A DNA stretch of 64,000 nt from an uncultured Chloroflexota bacterium (GTDB lineage: Bacteria > Chloroflexota > UBA11872 > VXNJ01), in NCBI GenBank assembly GCA_913043205.1, contig CAJWLF010000008.1, positions 1-64,000 of the forward strand, read 5' to 3'. Both the position numbers and the translations under genes were made by a program. Numbering within the stretch: position 1 is the first letter of the stretch; each line of letters begins with the position of its first letter. The notes below the pieces were generated by a model. That model saw only the letters and a program-made list of their open reading frames with translations, did not search any database and was not told the DNA's origin. Of the stretch, positions 18,975 through 29,126 are shown one piece after another.

Positions 18975-21212
18975 GTGCCATGTGCTTTTGTTTGTGCAGG
19001 TATATGGATATTGTCTGAGTTAATTGTCTCCACCATTCTGTTTTGGGGGTTTACGATCATCGGTTTTCCGGTGGCTAGACAGCTACTTCAGTATTTGCCT
19101 AGCGCGGGATACATTCTCAGTAAGGTTGTCGGTTGGTTCGTGTACACCTATGTGATGTGGGTGATCTTACATACAGGTTTGATCGGAGCAAGTCGATCAT
19201 TATTTATTATTGTCTTCAGCGTCCTATGTTGTGTAGCGATAATCTTTTTGTTATTCAAAAAAAAAGAAATAGAAAATCTGAGACAAAATATAGGATTACT
19301 TGTATCCAGTGAGATTTTGTTTATTTGTGCAATGTGGGTATACGGATTGTTCCGCAGTCTTAGTCCCGAGATATTGGGTACTGAGAAGCCTATGGAATTT
19401 GCGTTACTAAATTCTGTTATGCGCACTGATCTGTTCCCACCGGAAGATCCTTGGTTAGCCGGATTTCAGATTAATTATTACTACTTTGGCTACGTTGCAG
19501 TAGGTGCTCTCAGTTTGTTAGCTGGTCTTAAGCCAGCAATCGGCTTCAACATTGGCCTGTGTTCAATATTTGCGACCGCAGTGCTAGGTTGTTTTGCATT
19601 GGGTTACAACATTTTGGGTTTGACTTATTGCGATTCTGGCAAGAAATCACGGAATATTGCTGGGTTGTTTGCAGTTGTACTGGTATTGATTGTGGGCAAC
19701 TTGGCTGCTGTCGGGTTGTTGGATGGTATTGATAATCACTTAGACCCTTATTTTTTCAGTGGCCTAAGTTGGGAATCTAGCCGTGTAATTGAGATGTTCG
19801 GGTCTGATGGCGATTTGCGTGATTATACGATTAATGAATTTCCTTTCTTTTCTTTTGCATTGGGTGATTTGCACCCTCACGTATTGGTACTTCCAAATAC
19901 TTTGTTATCTGTCTCAGTGGCAATTGGATGGCTGTTAAATTGGAGCCATTCTAGGGCTGATAATGGTGATCTCTTCTGGCTGACTGTCGCAACCTCTTGG
20001 GTTATGGGTTGTATTTGGGTAACTAACCCTTGGAACGTACCTGCGTTTGCAGGAGCGATATTGTTGTTTGGTTTGACAGGGGTGCTGCTTCACAGGTCAA
20101 TCGCGAGATTTGGTAAGTTTATCCTACATTATATGACTCTGATGATGGGTAGTGTTGTGTGGTTTATCCCTTTTCATTTGGGATTTGAATCTTTTTTTAA
20201 TGGGTTAGGCATAGTGGACCAACGGACAATGATCGGGGATCTTTTTGAGATGCATGGTGTATGGATAGTTGCTGGCGTTACGTACGTTTGTTTGGGCTTG
20301 ATGCCCGCTTTCTATCGCTTAGGATCAATAATATTGATAATTGTATCCACTATCCTGGCCTGGTTGTTGATGCCCTCATTAGCCAGTGTAGTGCTGACAG
20401 GTTCTATTATGGCTACTATTGTTTGGCGGATTAGACTTGAATTGTTAAGAGATACTGATCCCAGGTGGTTTGTGCTGCCGGGCGTTCTTGTTATCGGTTT
20501 TGGGCTGATGACATTGCCCGAAGTTTTATTTATAGATGATTTTTTTGGCCCGCCCTATGAACGCATGAATACTGTGTTCAAGTTTCACTACCAAGCATGG
20601 ATAATATTAGGTTCAGCTTCTGCCGTTGTTTTTTATGAAGTGTTTCGTAAGGCTTGCATAAGGTTAACGGTTTTGAGCAAGATTGCTGTGTTTGGGTTTG
20701 GCAGTTTAATTACAGGGCTTTTGGTGATAGCTCTGATTTATCCAGCAGTGACCATTCATGGTCGTCTGCAGACATCAAAATCGTTATCGTTAGATGGATT
20801 GCTTTTTGCTGAAAATCAATTTCCTGATACCTATCAAGCTGCTACTTGGTTGAAGGATAATTCATCACATGACACTGTGATTCTAGAAGCTCCAGGAACG
20901 TCTTATTCGGATCTTAATATGATTTCAGGATGGACGGGAATTCCAACTCTCATAGGCTGGGGTCAACATGAAAGATTATGGAGAAACAATTTGGACGTAC
21001 TTAAGTTTAGACAAGATGATGCACGAGCTATTTATGTAGATGGACGAACTGATCTGCTGGAAATGCATGGAGTGGAGTATGTAGTTGTGGGTCCGCGCGA
21101 AATAGAAAAATATGGTTCTCGTATTGATGACTCATTTAGGTCTTTGTCGCTGGTTTATCAGGGTCAAAACAACATCAAAATCTACGGTGTGAACCTAGCA
21201 AATTATCCATGA
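18975..21212 (+). CDS. DUF2298 / Chlor_Arch_YYY-type membrane protein
   Basis: VMRTDLFPPEDPWLAGFQINYYYFGYVAVGAL...INEFPFFSFALGDLHPHVLVLPN...ERMNTVFKFHYQAWIILGSASA. Confidence 0.88.
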   Translation: MPCAFVCAGIWILSELIVSTILFWGFTIIGFPVARQLLQYLPSAGYILSKVVGWFVYTYVMWVILHTGLIGASRSLFIIVFSVLCCVAIIFLLFKKKEIENLRQNIGLLVSSEILFICAMWVYGLFRSLSPEILGTEKPMEFALLNSVMRTDLFPPEDPWLAGFQINYYYFGYVAVGALSLLAGLKPAIGFNIGLCSIFATAVLGCFALGYNILGLTYCDSGKKSRNIAGLFAVVLVLIVGNLAAVGLLDGIDNHLDPYFFSGLSWESSRVIEMFGSDGDLRDYTINEFPFFSFALGDLHPHVLVLPNTLLSVSVAIGWLLNWSHSRADNGDLFWLTVATSWVMGCIWVTNPWNVPAFAGAILLFGLTGVLLHRSIARFGKFILHYMTLMMGSVVWFIPFHLGFESFFNGLGIVDQRTMIGDLFEMHGVWIVAGVTYVCLGLMPAFYRLGSIILIIVSTILAWLLMPSLASVVLTGSIMATIVWRIRLELLRDTDPRWFVLPGVLVIGFGLMTLPEVLFIDDFFGPPYERMNTVFKFHYQAWIILGSASAVVFYEVFRKACIRLTVLSKIAVFGFGSLITGLLVIALIYPAVTIHGRLQTSKSLSLDGLLFAENQFPDTYQAATWLKDNSSHDTVILEAPGTSYSDLNMISGWTGIPTLIGWGQHERLWRNNLDVLKFRQDDARAIYVDGRTDLLEMHGVEYVVVGPREIEKYGSRIDDSFRSLSLVYQGQNNIKIYGVNLANYP

Positions 21213-21292
21213 AGAATCTGAGCGCACGATTGTCAATTACCAGATATTGTTCTATTGCCACAACGACTTTTCAATTCATAAGGTTGTTCTAA

Positions 21293-22954
21293 TTGAGAAT
21301 AGCTCGATGGGACACAGCCCTGTTCACTCTTATATTGATTATTGCGTTCCTCACAAGGTTTATGGATCTAGGGTCTCGCGCCTACCACCATGATGAGAGT
21401 ATCCACGCTCATACTGCTTGGTCAATTTTACAAGGTGCCAAATATGAGTATGACCCCGTTTACCATGGTCCTTTCCTATATTTTGCAGAAGCTCTCCTGT
21501 TTAAGGTGCTTGGAGCTTCTGATTATTCAGGGCGTTTATTGCCTGCTATATTCGGATTTGCTCTAGTACTTGCAATTCCGATGTTGTTGAGGCGGGAATT
21601 GGGTCGTCATGGCACATGGATAGCTATGCTGGCTATAACTTTGTCCACAGGATTCATGTATTTTTCCCGATTTAATCGGAATGATATTTTTGTGGCATTT
21701 TGGACATTAATTGTTATGTCTTGTCTGATTAGGTTTGTCAGTAGCCCAGAACGCAAATGGGTGCTTTTAACAGGATTGGCATTTGGATTCTCCTTTGCAA
21801 CCAAAGAGAACACTTACATATCAGGGTTTGTTTTTGTTTCATTTGTGATTCTAATGGGTGCGTGGGTGTTGTTGGCACGAGCAAAACTTATTTCTGAATC
21901 AGCTGTCCTAAAGAAGATAAGTAAGGCGTTTTTGGCCTTAAGACAAGATTTAACTGGAATCGCTGTGGCGTTAGTTTTGTTTGCTGTGATAGTCGGGTTA
22001 TTTATGAGTTCCTTTCTTATCAATTTGGCAAATCTACCCCAATCCATCCTCTTATCATTGACTCAATGGATAGAAATTAGCGGTACTGAGCGTGTAAACC
22101 AACCATGGTATTTCTACCTGATTTTCCTGGCTGTATACGAAGTTTTTGCCTTGGTGTTTTCATTACTCATTTTGGTATCTATCAAAAACAGAGTTGGTTT
22201 ATTTGTTTTTATGGTGGTTTACTGGGCAGTTGCCAACATATACATATACTCCGTCGTTGGTGAAAAGGCACCATGGATATCTGTTCATGTGATCTTGCCG
22301 TTGATACTTCTGGCAGCATGGTGTGCGAATGCTTTAATTGAGGCAAGTAAGTCTAGAGTGAAACAAATTAGCGTTGTTGTATCTATGTTGGTCCTGATTT
22401 CCTGGACAGCTCGGAACTCTATTCCTGTTACTTTTGCCCATGGGGATGTGCCCGTGGATTTTGTTATATATACACAAACCTCACGGGATGTTAAGACTGC
22501 CTTGTCTGTGATTGAAACGGTGGCAAATCGTGAAGGGACCGGAACAGAAACGGCTATTTACCTTGAGTCTGAATCTCATTGGCCCTATGCCTGGTACTTG
22601 CGCGAGTATAGCAATGTCAATTACGGTCCAGTCCTGTATGCGCCACCTGAAGAGAAAATAGTTTTGGTATCGATGAACACGGCAAATTCTGTGGGTGCTC
22701 AATTTGGCAACTATACTGGTGTGCGATTTAAGTTGAGGGAATGGTTTCCAGAGCACGTCTACAAGAGCTGGGAATTGTCTTCAATTGGAGATCTGTTTAC
22801 TGAAAAGGGTAATTTAAAGCGCCTGTTCGGGTTCTACTTCCGAAGAATTCCTCCGGATGACTTGGGATCTACAGATTTTGTGATGTATTTGCATAAAGAT
22901 TTGCTTGCCAATGGTCCCATCCCTCCATTTTCCTGGTGGCAATTGGAGTATTGA
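21293..22954 (+). CDS. Agl23/TIGR03663-like membrane glycosyltransferase-fold protein
   Basis: FLTRFMDLGSRAYHHDESIHAHTAWSILQGAKYEYDPVYHGPFLYFAEALLFKVLGASDYSGRLLPAIFG...FSRFNRNDIFVAFWTL...GEKAPWISVHVILPLILLAAW. Confidence 0.82.
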   Translation: MRIARWDTALFTLILIIAFLTRFMDLGSRAYHHDESIHAHTAWSILQGAKYEYDPVYHGPFLYFAEALLFKVLGASDYSGRLLPAIFGFALVLAIPMLLRRELGRHGTWIAMLAITLSTGFMYFSRFNRNDIFVAFWTLIVMSCLIRFVSSPERKWVLLTGLAFGFSFATKENTYISGFVFVSFVILMGAWVLLARAKLISESAVLKKISKAFLALRQDLTGIAVALVLFAVIVGLFMSSFLINLANLPQSILLSLTQWIEISGTERVNQPWYFYLIFLAVYEVFALVFSLLILVSIKNRVGLFVFMVVYWAVANIYIYSVVGEKAPWISVHVILPLILLAAWCANALIEASKSRVKQISVVVSMLVLISWTARNSIPVTFAHGDVPVDFVIYTQTSRDVKTALSVIETVANREGTGTETAIYLESESHWPYAWYLREYSNVNYGPVLYAPPEEKIVLVSMNTANSVGAQFGNYTGVRFKLREWFPEHVYKSWELSSIGDLFTEKGNLKRLFGFYFRRIPPDDLGSTDFVMYLHKDLLANGPIPPFSWWQLEY

Positions 22955-24293
22955 ATTTAACGATGACACGATTGGGAGATTGTATTTGTTTCGCAAGGAT
23001 TCTCGAATAGCGATTATTGGGGCAGGTATTACCGGGCTGACTCTGGCTTATGAATTGTGCCGCAGAGGACTAAAGGTGGAACTATTTGAGGCCGGTTCAG
23101 TTGTCGGAGGGGAATTGGCTGTTGTAAAGGTGGGTGGGGAGCCATTAGAACGTTACTATCACCATTTGTTCAGGGGCGATAATGAGATCATAGGGCTACT
23201 GAAGGAATTGGGTATGTCTTCCAAATTGGAATGGGGAAAACCCTCGATGGGATTTTTTTCTGATGGGATACTATACCCGTTTAGCAACCCAGTGGATTTG
23301 GTTCGCTTTGGGGCTATTTCCATTTCAGAGCGCCTACGTATGGGCTTGGCTACAAAACGTTTGCAACGTATATCAGACTATCGAGAATTCGAGGACGTTA
23401 AAGCTGCTGAGTATTTGCCTGGATTAGTGGGCAATGAAGCTTTTGAAATAGTGTGGAAGCCTCTTTTAAGGGCTAAATTTGGTGACCACTGGCGTGATAT
23501 ATCAATGGCGTGGTTTTGGGGTCGAGTGCACGTTAGATTCAAATCCAGGGACAGACTCGGGTTTCGTGAAAAACTTGCATATATACGAGGTAGTTTTAGA
23601 CAAATCACCTTAGCCTTGGAGCAGTATGTGAGGGAGCGAGGAGTGCTAGTGCATCTGTCTAGTCAAGTTGAACGTATATCTGTAGAGCAAAATCATATAA
23701 AAGGGATTCGGGTTCGTGGACAAGATCTGAAATTTGACACTGTGATTGGAACAGTAGGCCTACCTATTTTAAGAGGGCTTCTTGGTTCTCATACGATTAG
23801 TCAGGACTACGGTGCTATTGCATACCGCGGTGCCCTGGTGTTACTGATGAGTCTCCGGGAATCTGTGTCTCCCTACTATTGGACAAATGTTGGTGATGTC
23901 GACCTTCCTTTTGCTGGGTTAATAGATCATTCCGGATTTATTGATGCGTCTCGCTATGGAGGGCGTCATCCGATGTATGTAAGTAACTACCTCGATCCAT
24001 CACACAGATATTTTGATATGACCAGTGATGAATTACTCGATGAATATGAGCCTCATATTAAGAATGTGTTCCCTAAATTTGATCGTTCTTTGATAGAGGA
24101 GATTTGGGTTTCAGCAGATAAAGTAGCGCAGCCGGTGATAAAGGCGGGTTATCAGAGACGTATCCCTCCCTACCGAAGTACACTAAAAGGTCTGTTTGTG
24201 TGTAATACTTCTCAAATTTATCCAGAAGATCGAGGTACGAACTATAACGTTCGGATAGCGCGAGAATGTGTACAGGAAATATTGAACAGCTGA
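22905..24293 (+). CDS. NAD(P)/FAD-dependent oxidoreductase (amine oxidase / UGM-like fold)
   Basis: RIAIIGAGITGLTLAYELCRRGLKVELFEAGSVVGGE (dinucleotide-binding), YYHHLFRGDNEIIGLLKELGM, C-terminal GLFVCNTSQIYPEDRGTNYNVRIARE. Start likely TTG near 22980. Confidence 0.85.
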   Translation: MPMVPSLHFPGGNWSIEFNDDTIGRLYLFRKDSRIAIIGAGITGLTLAYELCRRGLKVELFEAGSVVGGELAVVKVGGEPLERYYHHLFRGDNEIIGLLKELGMSSKLEWGKPSMGFFSDGILYPFSNPVDLVRFGAISISERLRMGLATKRLQRISDYREFEDVKAAEYLPGLVGNEAFEIVWKPLLRAKFGDHWRDISMAWFWGRVHVRFKSRDRLGFREKLAYIRGSFRQITLALEQYVRERGVLVHLSSQVERISVEQNHIKGIRVRGQDLKFDTVIGTVGLPILRGLLGSHTISQDYGAIAYRGALVLLMSLRESVSPYYWTNVGDVDLPFAGLIDHSGFIDASRYGGRHPMYVSNYLDPSHRYFDMTSDELLDEYEPHIKNVFPKFDRSLIEEIWVSADKVAQPVIKAGYQRRIPPYRSTLKGLFVCNTSQIYPEDRGTNYNVRIARECVQEILNS

Positions 24294-24420
24294 CCAATTA
24301 TTAATTTTGTTTCCTGTGAGTTTGCCGATTTTGGCGAATTGTGTATAGGGTCAGCAGGGTCAATAGTACATTGTTTATATGTGGCATCCCGATTAAAGAA
24401 TAGATAGTTGTAGTTGCGTA

Positions 24421-25389
24421 TTAGCTGAGCAATCTCTTCGGGAATTTTGCTACCACTGTGTATAGCGGGTCTACTACGTTACCTACTCTTATAAGACCTG
24501 CCTGAGATTGTAATTGAAGCGCATCCGATTGATCGAACCCGTAATCTGTTACCAGCCATCGAACCATACTTACTTTTGCGATTCGAACGGCATCTATTAG
24601 CGGTCGTGTATTGGCTACCGTCATTATATAATCATCATTCTCCAAACGAGGCCAGTTGATTGGATAATGTTTTATCAAATCGATTGTAAGTGTTGTTCGA
24701 GTAGGGGTTTCCAGAGCGGACCCACAATCCTCGCCATCGCCCTGAGCTCCGTGTCCATCCCCAAACATTAGTAGGGCCCCGCTTCGGTATACAGGCAGAT
24801 AGACAGTTGTATTTACTGCGGTTTCAACGCAGTCCATATTGCCTCCATGATTGTACGGTGTCAGAGAGCTAATCACTTCTCCGTTCCGGGGACAAACACC
24901 AATGCAACCAAGAAAAGGGTGGGTTGGAATGCTTACTTCTTTAATTCGACTGTTATTGAGATGAAGAGTTGCCTTTGTGTGGTCCTTGCTGTAGATCCAG
25001 CGATACTCTTGATTAGGCAATGGTTTGTTGAGACCCGTAGGTCCATGGGCCCGATCTTCGATGCCTAATATTCCCATCCCAGGATTATGTCGGGACCATG
25101 CCCAATTACGTGTCAGCTCAATGTCATCTATATGGACTTTGAGCATATCGCCAGGCTCTGATCCTTCAACGTAAATGGGTCCGGTCTGCGGATTTGAAAG
25201 CTGGAGTTCGGTATCTGATTCATTTTGGAACATATCTGGCGACGGTTTATTGCCAAATTCATCCAATCCACCAGCATCCAACGTAGTTGTCCTAATGGAG
25301 TCTCCAGGAGAAATGTTGAGGGCAGGCTGGTGAGGACCATAATTAACGTAATACATTGATGGTTCAAAATCGTGTAATTGATGAGTCAT
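24421..25389 (-). CDS. Acetamidase/formamidase family protein
   Basis: GPIYVEGSEPGDMLKVHIDDIEL, HPFLGCIGVCP, HGGNMDC, LLMFGDGHGAQGDGEDCGSALETP. Confidence 0.92.
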   Translation of the reverse strand: MTHQLHDFEPSMYYVNYGPHQPALNISPGDSIRTTTLDAGGLDEFGNKPSPDMFQNESDTELQLSNPQTGPIYVEGSEPGDMLKVHIDDIELTRNWAWSRHNPGMGILGIEDRAHGPTGLNKPLPNQEYRWIYSKDHTKATLHLNNSRIKEVSIPTHPFLGCIGVCPRNGEVISSLTPYNHGGNMDCVETAVNTTVYLPVYRSGALLMFGDGHGAQGDGEDCGSALETPTRTTLTIDLIKHYPINWPRLENDDYIMTVANTRPLIDAVRIAKVSMVRWLVTDYGFDQSDALQLQSQAGLIRVGNVVDPLYTVVAKFPKRLLS

Positions 25390-25732
25390 TCAGCAACTCG
25401 CTTTCTATAATTGATCGTAGTTTTTGTCACTAGTCCGGCCCGAAGTATTCTATTAATGTTTTTATCGGTCAGTAACCTGATAACTGGCCTCTTCGGGGCA
25501 AGATGATGAATTCTACGCTGATTTGATTGCGATTCGTACATTCATAACGGGTGCATATATAGAATCAAGCACCCGAAAGAAGCGTTGTATATTTCAGTCG
25601 ATGTGATCTAGATTTAACAATGAGGGTCGTTGAGTCTATGCAATGCTCGTAAGAGATGTATACCCATCGGGTAGGTGTTCTCATGTGGCCTATTGGCGAT
25701 AATTCAATGGTGCAGACATACTTAGCGAGAAT

Positions 25733-26596
25733 GTGTCAGGAAAATTTGTTATGAGCAATTCCCTGTTCGATAAATTAGCAAGTGTGTTTGTTAGACGACA
25801 TCGCCCAGAAAGAGATACTGGTGTTGATGGAAAGACGATGTTTGACCATCTTGCTGATACCTGGTGGGATCCAGACGGGTTTTTGCAAGGGATAGCTCCA
25901 TTGTTAAATCCGGTAAGAAGTAAATACTTTGGCTCCGTGCTAAATGATCATTTTAGTAACTACAGTGTAATTAATATTCTCGACGTTGGATGTGGGGGAG
26001 GGCTTCTGGCTGAAGAGCTATGGTCGTCTAAATTTAGTCTGTATGGACTCGATATTTCATTCCCGTCTGTGTTGTGCGCTAAAGAGCATACTACCTATAG
26101 CGGGGCCAGCATTTCATACCTCAATTCATCTGCCGAGGCCATTCCTTTTCCACATGGATATTTCGATGCAGTCATATGTGCTGATGTACTCGAACATGTG
26201 GATGATTGGCGTCAGTCCATAAAAGAGATTTCCCGGGTCCTTAAACCTAATGGAATATTCTTGTTTGATACCGTCAATAGGACACTATTTTCTTGGCTTG
26301 TAGTTATTAAGTTGATACAGGATTGGCCATTGACGAGGATTGTGCCTAAGCGCGGTCATGTATATGAGAAATTGATCCGTCCCGATGAGCTTAATCAGGC
26401 GATGAGGGAGCATGCTGTGATTGAAAGAGAGCGATCTGGTTTGTGGACTGGTGCCAATATATACGATGTTTTGAGTGTCGGTTTTAACTTAAAGTATGGA
26501 AATATGACTTTCCCTGAAGCCGGTCGCCGCTTGCAATTGGAACTTAGCCCCAATACATGGATGTCTTATATAGGTTATGGGCAGAAGTTGCCGTAG
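25733..26596 (+). CDS. Class I SAM methyltransferase, UbiG-like
   Basis: MFDHLADTWWDPDGFLQGIAPLLNPVR...NILDVGCGGGLLAEEL...ICADVLEHVDDW...VLKPNGIFLFDTVNRT. Confidence 0.85.
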   Translation: MSGKFVMSNSLFDKLASVFVRRHRPERDTGVDGKTMFDHLADTWWDPDGFLQGIAPLLNPVRSKYFGSVLNDHFSNYSVINILDVGCGGGLLAEELWSSKFSLYGLDISFPSVLCAKEHTTYSGASISYLNSSAEAIPFPHGYFDAVICADVLEHVDDWRQSIKEISRVLKPNGIFLFDTVNRTLFSWLVVIKLIQDWPLTRIVPKRGHVYEKLIRPDELNQAMREHAVIERERSGLWTGANIYDVLSVGFNLKYGNMTFPEAGRRLQLELSPNTWMSYIGYGQKLP

Positions 26597-26622
26597 GAAT
26601 AATGAAACGACCTAGAATTCAA

Positions 26623-27369
26623 TCAGGTAAGTTGGATCCGGTGTTCCTTGTCGAAAGCACCGACTGATATCCTGGGTATATAGGTGCTGGCATTGGCTGC
26701 GGCACAGTAGGCTAAATCTTCTGTTATCCCTACCCGGTTCAGTCTTCGTCCACTGTCAGATATTTTGAGTGCTTGCTCAGGGTTGGGATAGTGATGGTGA
26801 ATAGCCTGGGCAGCAAGGGCCGAATCGTCGAGGTTCGGATTTGATTGAGATATTCGATCTGCCAGCATTCCTGCACACACCGCATCGTCAAGGGCAAATG
26901 CGTTGTGACTACCGGCGCAAACCAGAACGACTCGTTCACCGTCGAAATTTATCGCTTCTTCCACGATTGCGTCTAAGTTGCGAATACATCCGAAAACTAT
27001 TGATCTGGCTCCTTGGCATGTGCGGGCCGCGTAAGTGCCATTTGTGGTGCCGAAAATTACCTGCCGGTTTGAAAAATTCAATTCTTGGACTTCTAAAGGA
27101 GAATTTCCGAAATCGAAGTTTGGTAATGGAAGACCGTCTTGCTCTCCTCCAAGTGCTGCAGTCGGTAGGTGCTGGTCCCTGTATTTACGAGCATCAATCG
27201 CACTATCAGCAAGGAATATCTCCGGGTTTCCATTTTCGCCCAAGGCACATAGAGTGCTGCTGGCTCGTACTACGTCAATAATTACACACAGGCAGTCTTC
27301 AACCCTAGCTAATGTCCTGGGTGGCAGGAATTCTACCGATAGTCTTTTACTCTCAGGTTTTGGGCTCAA
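26623..27369 (-). CDS. 2-phosphosulfolactate phosphatase (ComB family)
   Basis: VIIDVVRASSTLC, LGGEQDGLPLPNFDFGNSPLEV, QVIFGTTNGTYAARTC, VCAGSHNAFALDDAVCAGML. Confidence 0.88.
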   Translation of the reverse strand: MSPKPESKRLSVEFLPPRTLARVEDCLCVIIDVVRASSTLCALGENGNPEIFLADSAIDARKYRDQHLPTAALGGEQDGLPLPNFDFGNSPLEVQELNFSNRQVIFGTTNGTYAARTCQGARSIVFGCIRNLDAIVEEAINFDGERVVLVCAGSHNAFALDDAVCAGMLADRISQSNPNLDDSALAAQAIHHHYPNPEQALKISDSGRRLNRVGITEDLAYCAAANASTYIPRISVGAFDKEHRIQLT

Positions 27370-28172
27370 ACCTTAGGATACTCGGTCGTCACAATTTCGG
27401 TACCGTCATCAATAGGGGTCACCTCATAATCCGCAAAGAGATTTGGGGATTCGGATTTCATTATAGTGAGTATTTCAGTGGCGACTTTCCGTATCTCTAT
27501 TTCTGCATGCTCATTGCCTCTCAATTCGATGAAATGCCTTAATGCGCGCGCGTTGGCCGTTACAAAAATCTTGGTCTCAGTAGCATTTGGTAAGACACTG
27601 CGAGCCGCCTGACGAGCTAGTTTCCTTCTCAAAGTTCTGCTTTCAACTTCCGAATACTCTTCGCGAAGTACTTGGGCAAGTTCCTTGTAAGCATCTAATG
27701 AATGTTTTATGGACGACGTCCATATGTCATGCGCCTTTGGATTATTTGCTATAACGTCCGGCTCCACGAATTGAGTGTTTGATTCATTTACGTACCTTTG
27801 GCTCAATTGGCTATATCCGAACCCAGCGCGGTGGCGTATCAGTTCATGGGTGAAACTTCGGGACACTCCCGTGATAATAAAATTCCAGATAGCGTGCTCT
27901 GTGACACTACCGTGCCCCGAGCTTAGTATGTTTTCCATATATTCTGCGCTGGTGCTCCTGCCCTTACCGAAAGACATGTAGCAAAGTCGCCCCCCTGCTT
28001 CTGCAAGTATTTCACCTGCTACGGTGCTGTCCGGGTTCCATTCCATTCCATAATCAGCTAGGAATTTGTCCATATCTCGGTGTTCGATAGTTTGCCGTCC
28101 TACCAAATAGACACGTGGCTGTTGAATAATGTCGATTTGACTACTCTGATTATTAGTTGTTTCTTTAGTCAT
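27366..28172 (-). CDS. thyX: FAD-dependent thymidylate synthase
   Basis: HGSVTEHAIWNFIITGVSRSFTHELIRHRAGFGYSQLSQRYVNES; ThyX RHR-x(n)-S signature; NARALRHFIELRGNEHAEIEIR. 4-nt overlap with ComB-like gene. Confidence 0.95.
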   Translation of the reverse strand: MTKETTNNQSSQIDIIQQPRVYLVGRQTIEHRDMDKFLADYGMEWNPDSTVAGEILAEAGGRLCYMSFGKGRSTSAEYMENILSSGHGSVTEHAIWNFIITGVSRSFTHELIRHRAGFGYSQLSQRYVNESNTQFVEPDVIANNPKAHDIWTSSIKHSLDAYKELAQVLREEYSEVESRTLRRKLARQAARSVLPNATETKIFVTANARALRHFIELRGNEHAEIEIRKVATEILTIMKSESPNLFADYEVTPIDDGTEIVTTEYPKV

Positions 28173-28245
28173 TGCGGATCCCTTTTTGGTCGTATTATGG
28201 TTATTAACTTGTACTCGGACAAATTTGCTTTAACTGGATGTTTTA

Positions 28246-28503
28246 ATGAAAGATGACTTTGAACAGGTTCTCCCTCAAGGGGATTGGTACATAGTACCCC
28301 CAGTTGATGGTGATTGGCACATAGACGCTACACCTGATGGGCGTGGAGGGCAGCATATGCGGATGCATTATCCAGAGGGATATACGGCATCAGTTTATAT
28401 GCGTTGTGACGGTGTACTGCGTGTTCGACTCTATAGAAACAATATTCCAGTAATGATGGAATTAGATGAGGAACATAAGCACATATGGTTCACTAAGGGG
28501 TAA
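28246..28503 (+). CDS. Hypothetical protein (85 aa)
   Basis: Intact ORF MKDDFEQVLPQGDWYIVPPVDGDWHIDATPDGRGGQHMRMHYPEGYTASVYMR...; fits the gap between divergent thyX and convergent apt. Confidence 0.5.
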   Translation: MKDDFEQVLPQGDWYIVPPVDGDWHIDATPDGRGGQHMRMHYPEGYTASVYMRCDGVLRVRLYRNNIPVMMELDEEHKHIWFTKG

Positions 28504-28565
28504 ATAACTTGTATCAGAACGGGTGTTACAACTTTATGGACAAGGGCTTATAGGAGATGCGTGAT

Positions 28566-29099
28566 CTAGTAGTTGATGACTGAGTGAACCCTTTTGGAGG
28601 TTAAGGCTTGTCGGCCGTTGAGAAAACTTAACTCGATTAGAAAAACACATCCGACGATTAGTCCTCCGAGACGTTTTACAAGATCCTCTGTCGCCGCCGC
28701 CGTACCTCCTGTCGCTAGCAAGTCGTCGACTATGAGAACATTAGTGCCTTCCCGAATCGAGTCGGTATGAATGTGAAGCTCGTCACTACCATATTCCAGG
28801 TCATAACTTATGGACGTAGTACTTGCTGGCAGCATCCCAGGTTTTCGGACAGGAACGAAACCGCATCCTAATCTGTCGGCTATCGCAGATGCGAAGATAA
28901 AACCTCGAGATTCCACGGCTATTATTAATTCAGGACGGTCATCAATGAAGGGTTCAGTCATAAGCTCGATGGCCATGCTAAACGCTTTCCCATCTTTTAA
29001 TAATGTGGTTATGTCTTTATATACGATGCCGGGTTTTGGAAAATCTTGAATGTCTCTAACCAATTTGGCCAATTCCGTTGATCGATAATCGTTTTGCAT
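28566..29099 (-). CDS. apt: Adenine phosphoribosyltransferase
   Basis: LVRDIQDFPKPGIVYKDITTLLKDG, ESRGFIFASAIADRLGCGFVPVRKPGMLPA, VLIVDDLLATGGTAAATEDLVKRLGG. Confidence 0.95.
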   Translation of the reverse strand: MQNDYRSTELAKLVRDIQDFPKPGIVYKDITTLLKDGKAFSMAIELMTEPFIDDRPELIIAVESRGFIFASAIADRLGCGFVPVRKPGMLPASTTSISYDLEYGSDELHIHTDSIREGTNVLIVDDLLATGGTAAATEDLVKRLGGLIVGCVFLIELSFLNGRQALTSKRVHSVINY

Positions 29100-29126
29100 A
29101 TTTCCTATCCCGTGGTTGGATTTTAC

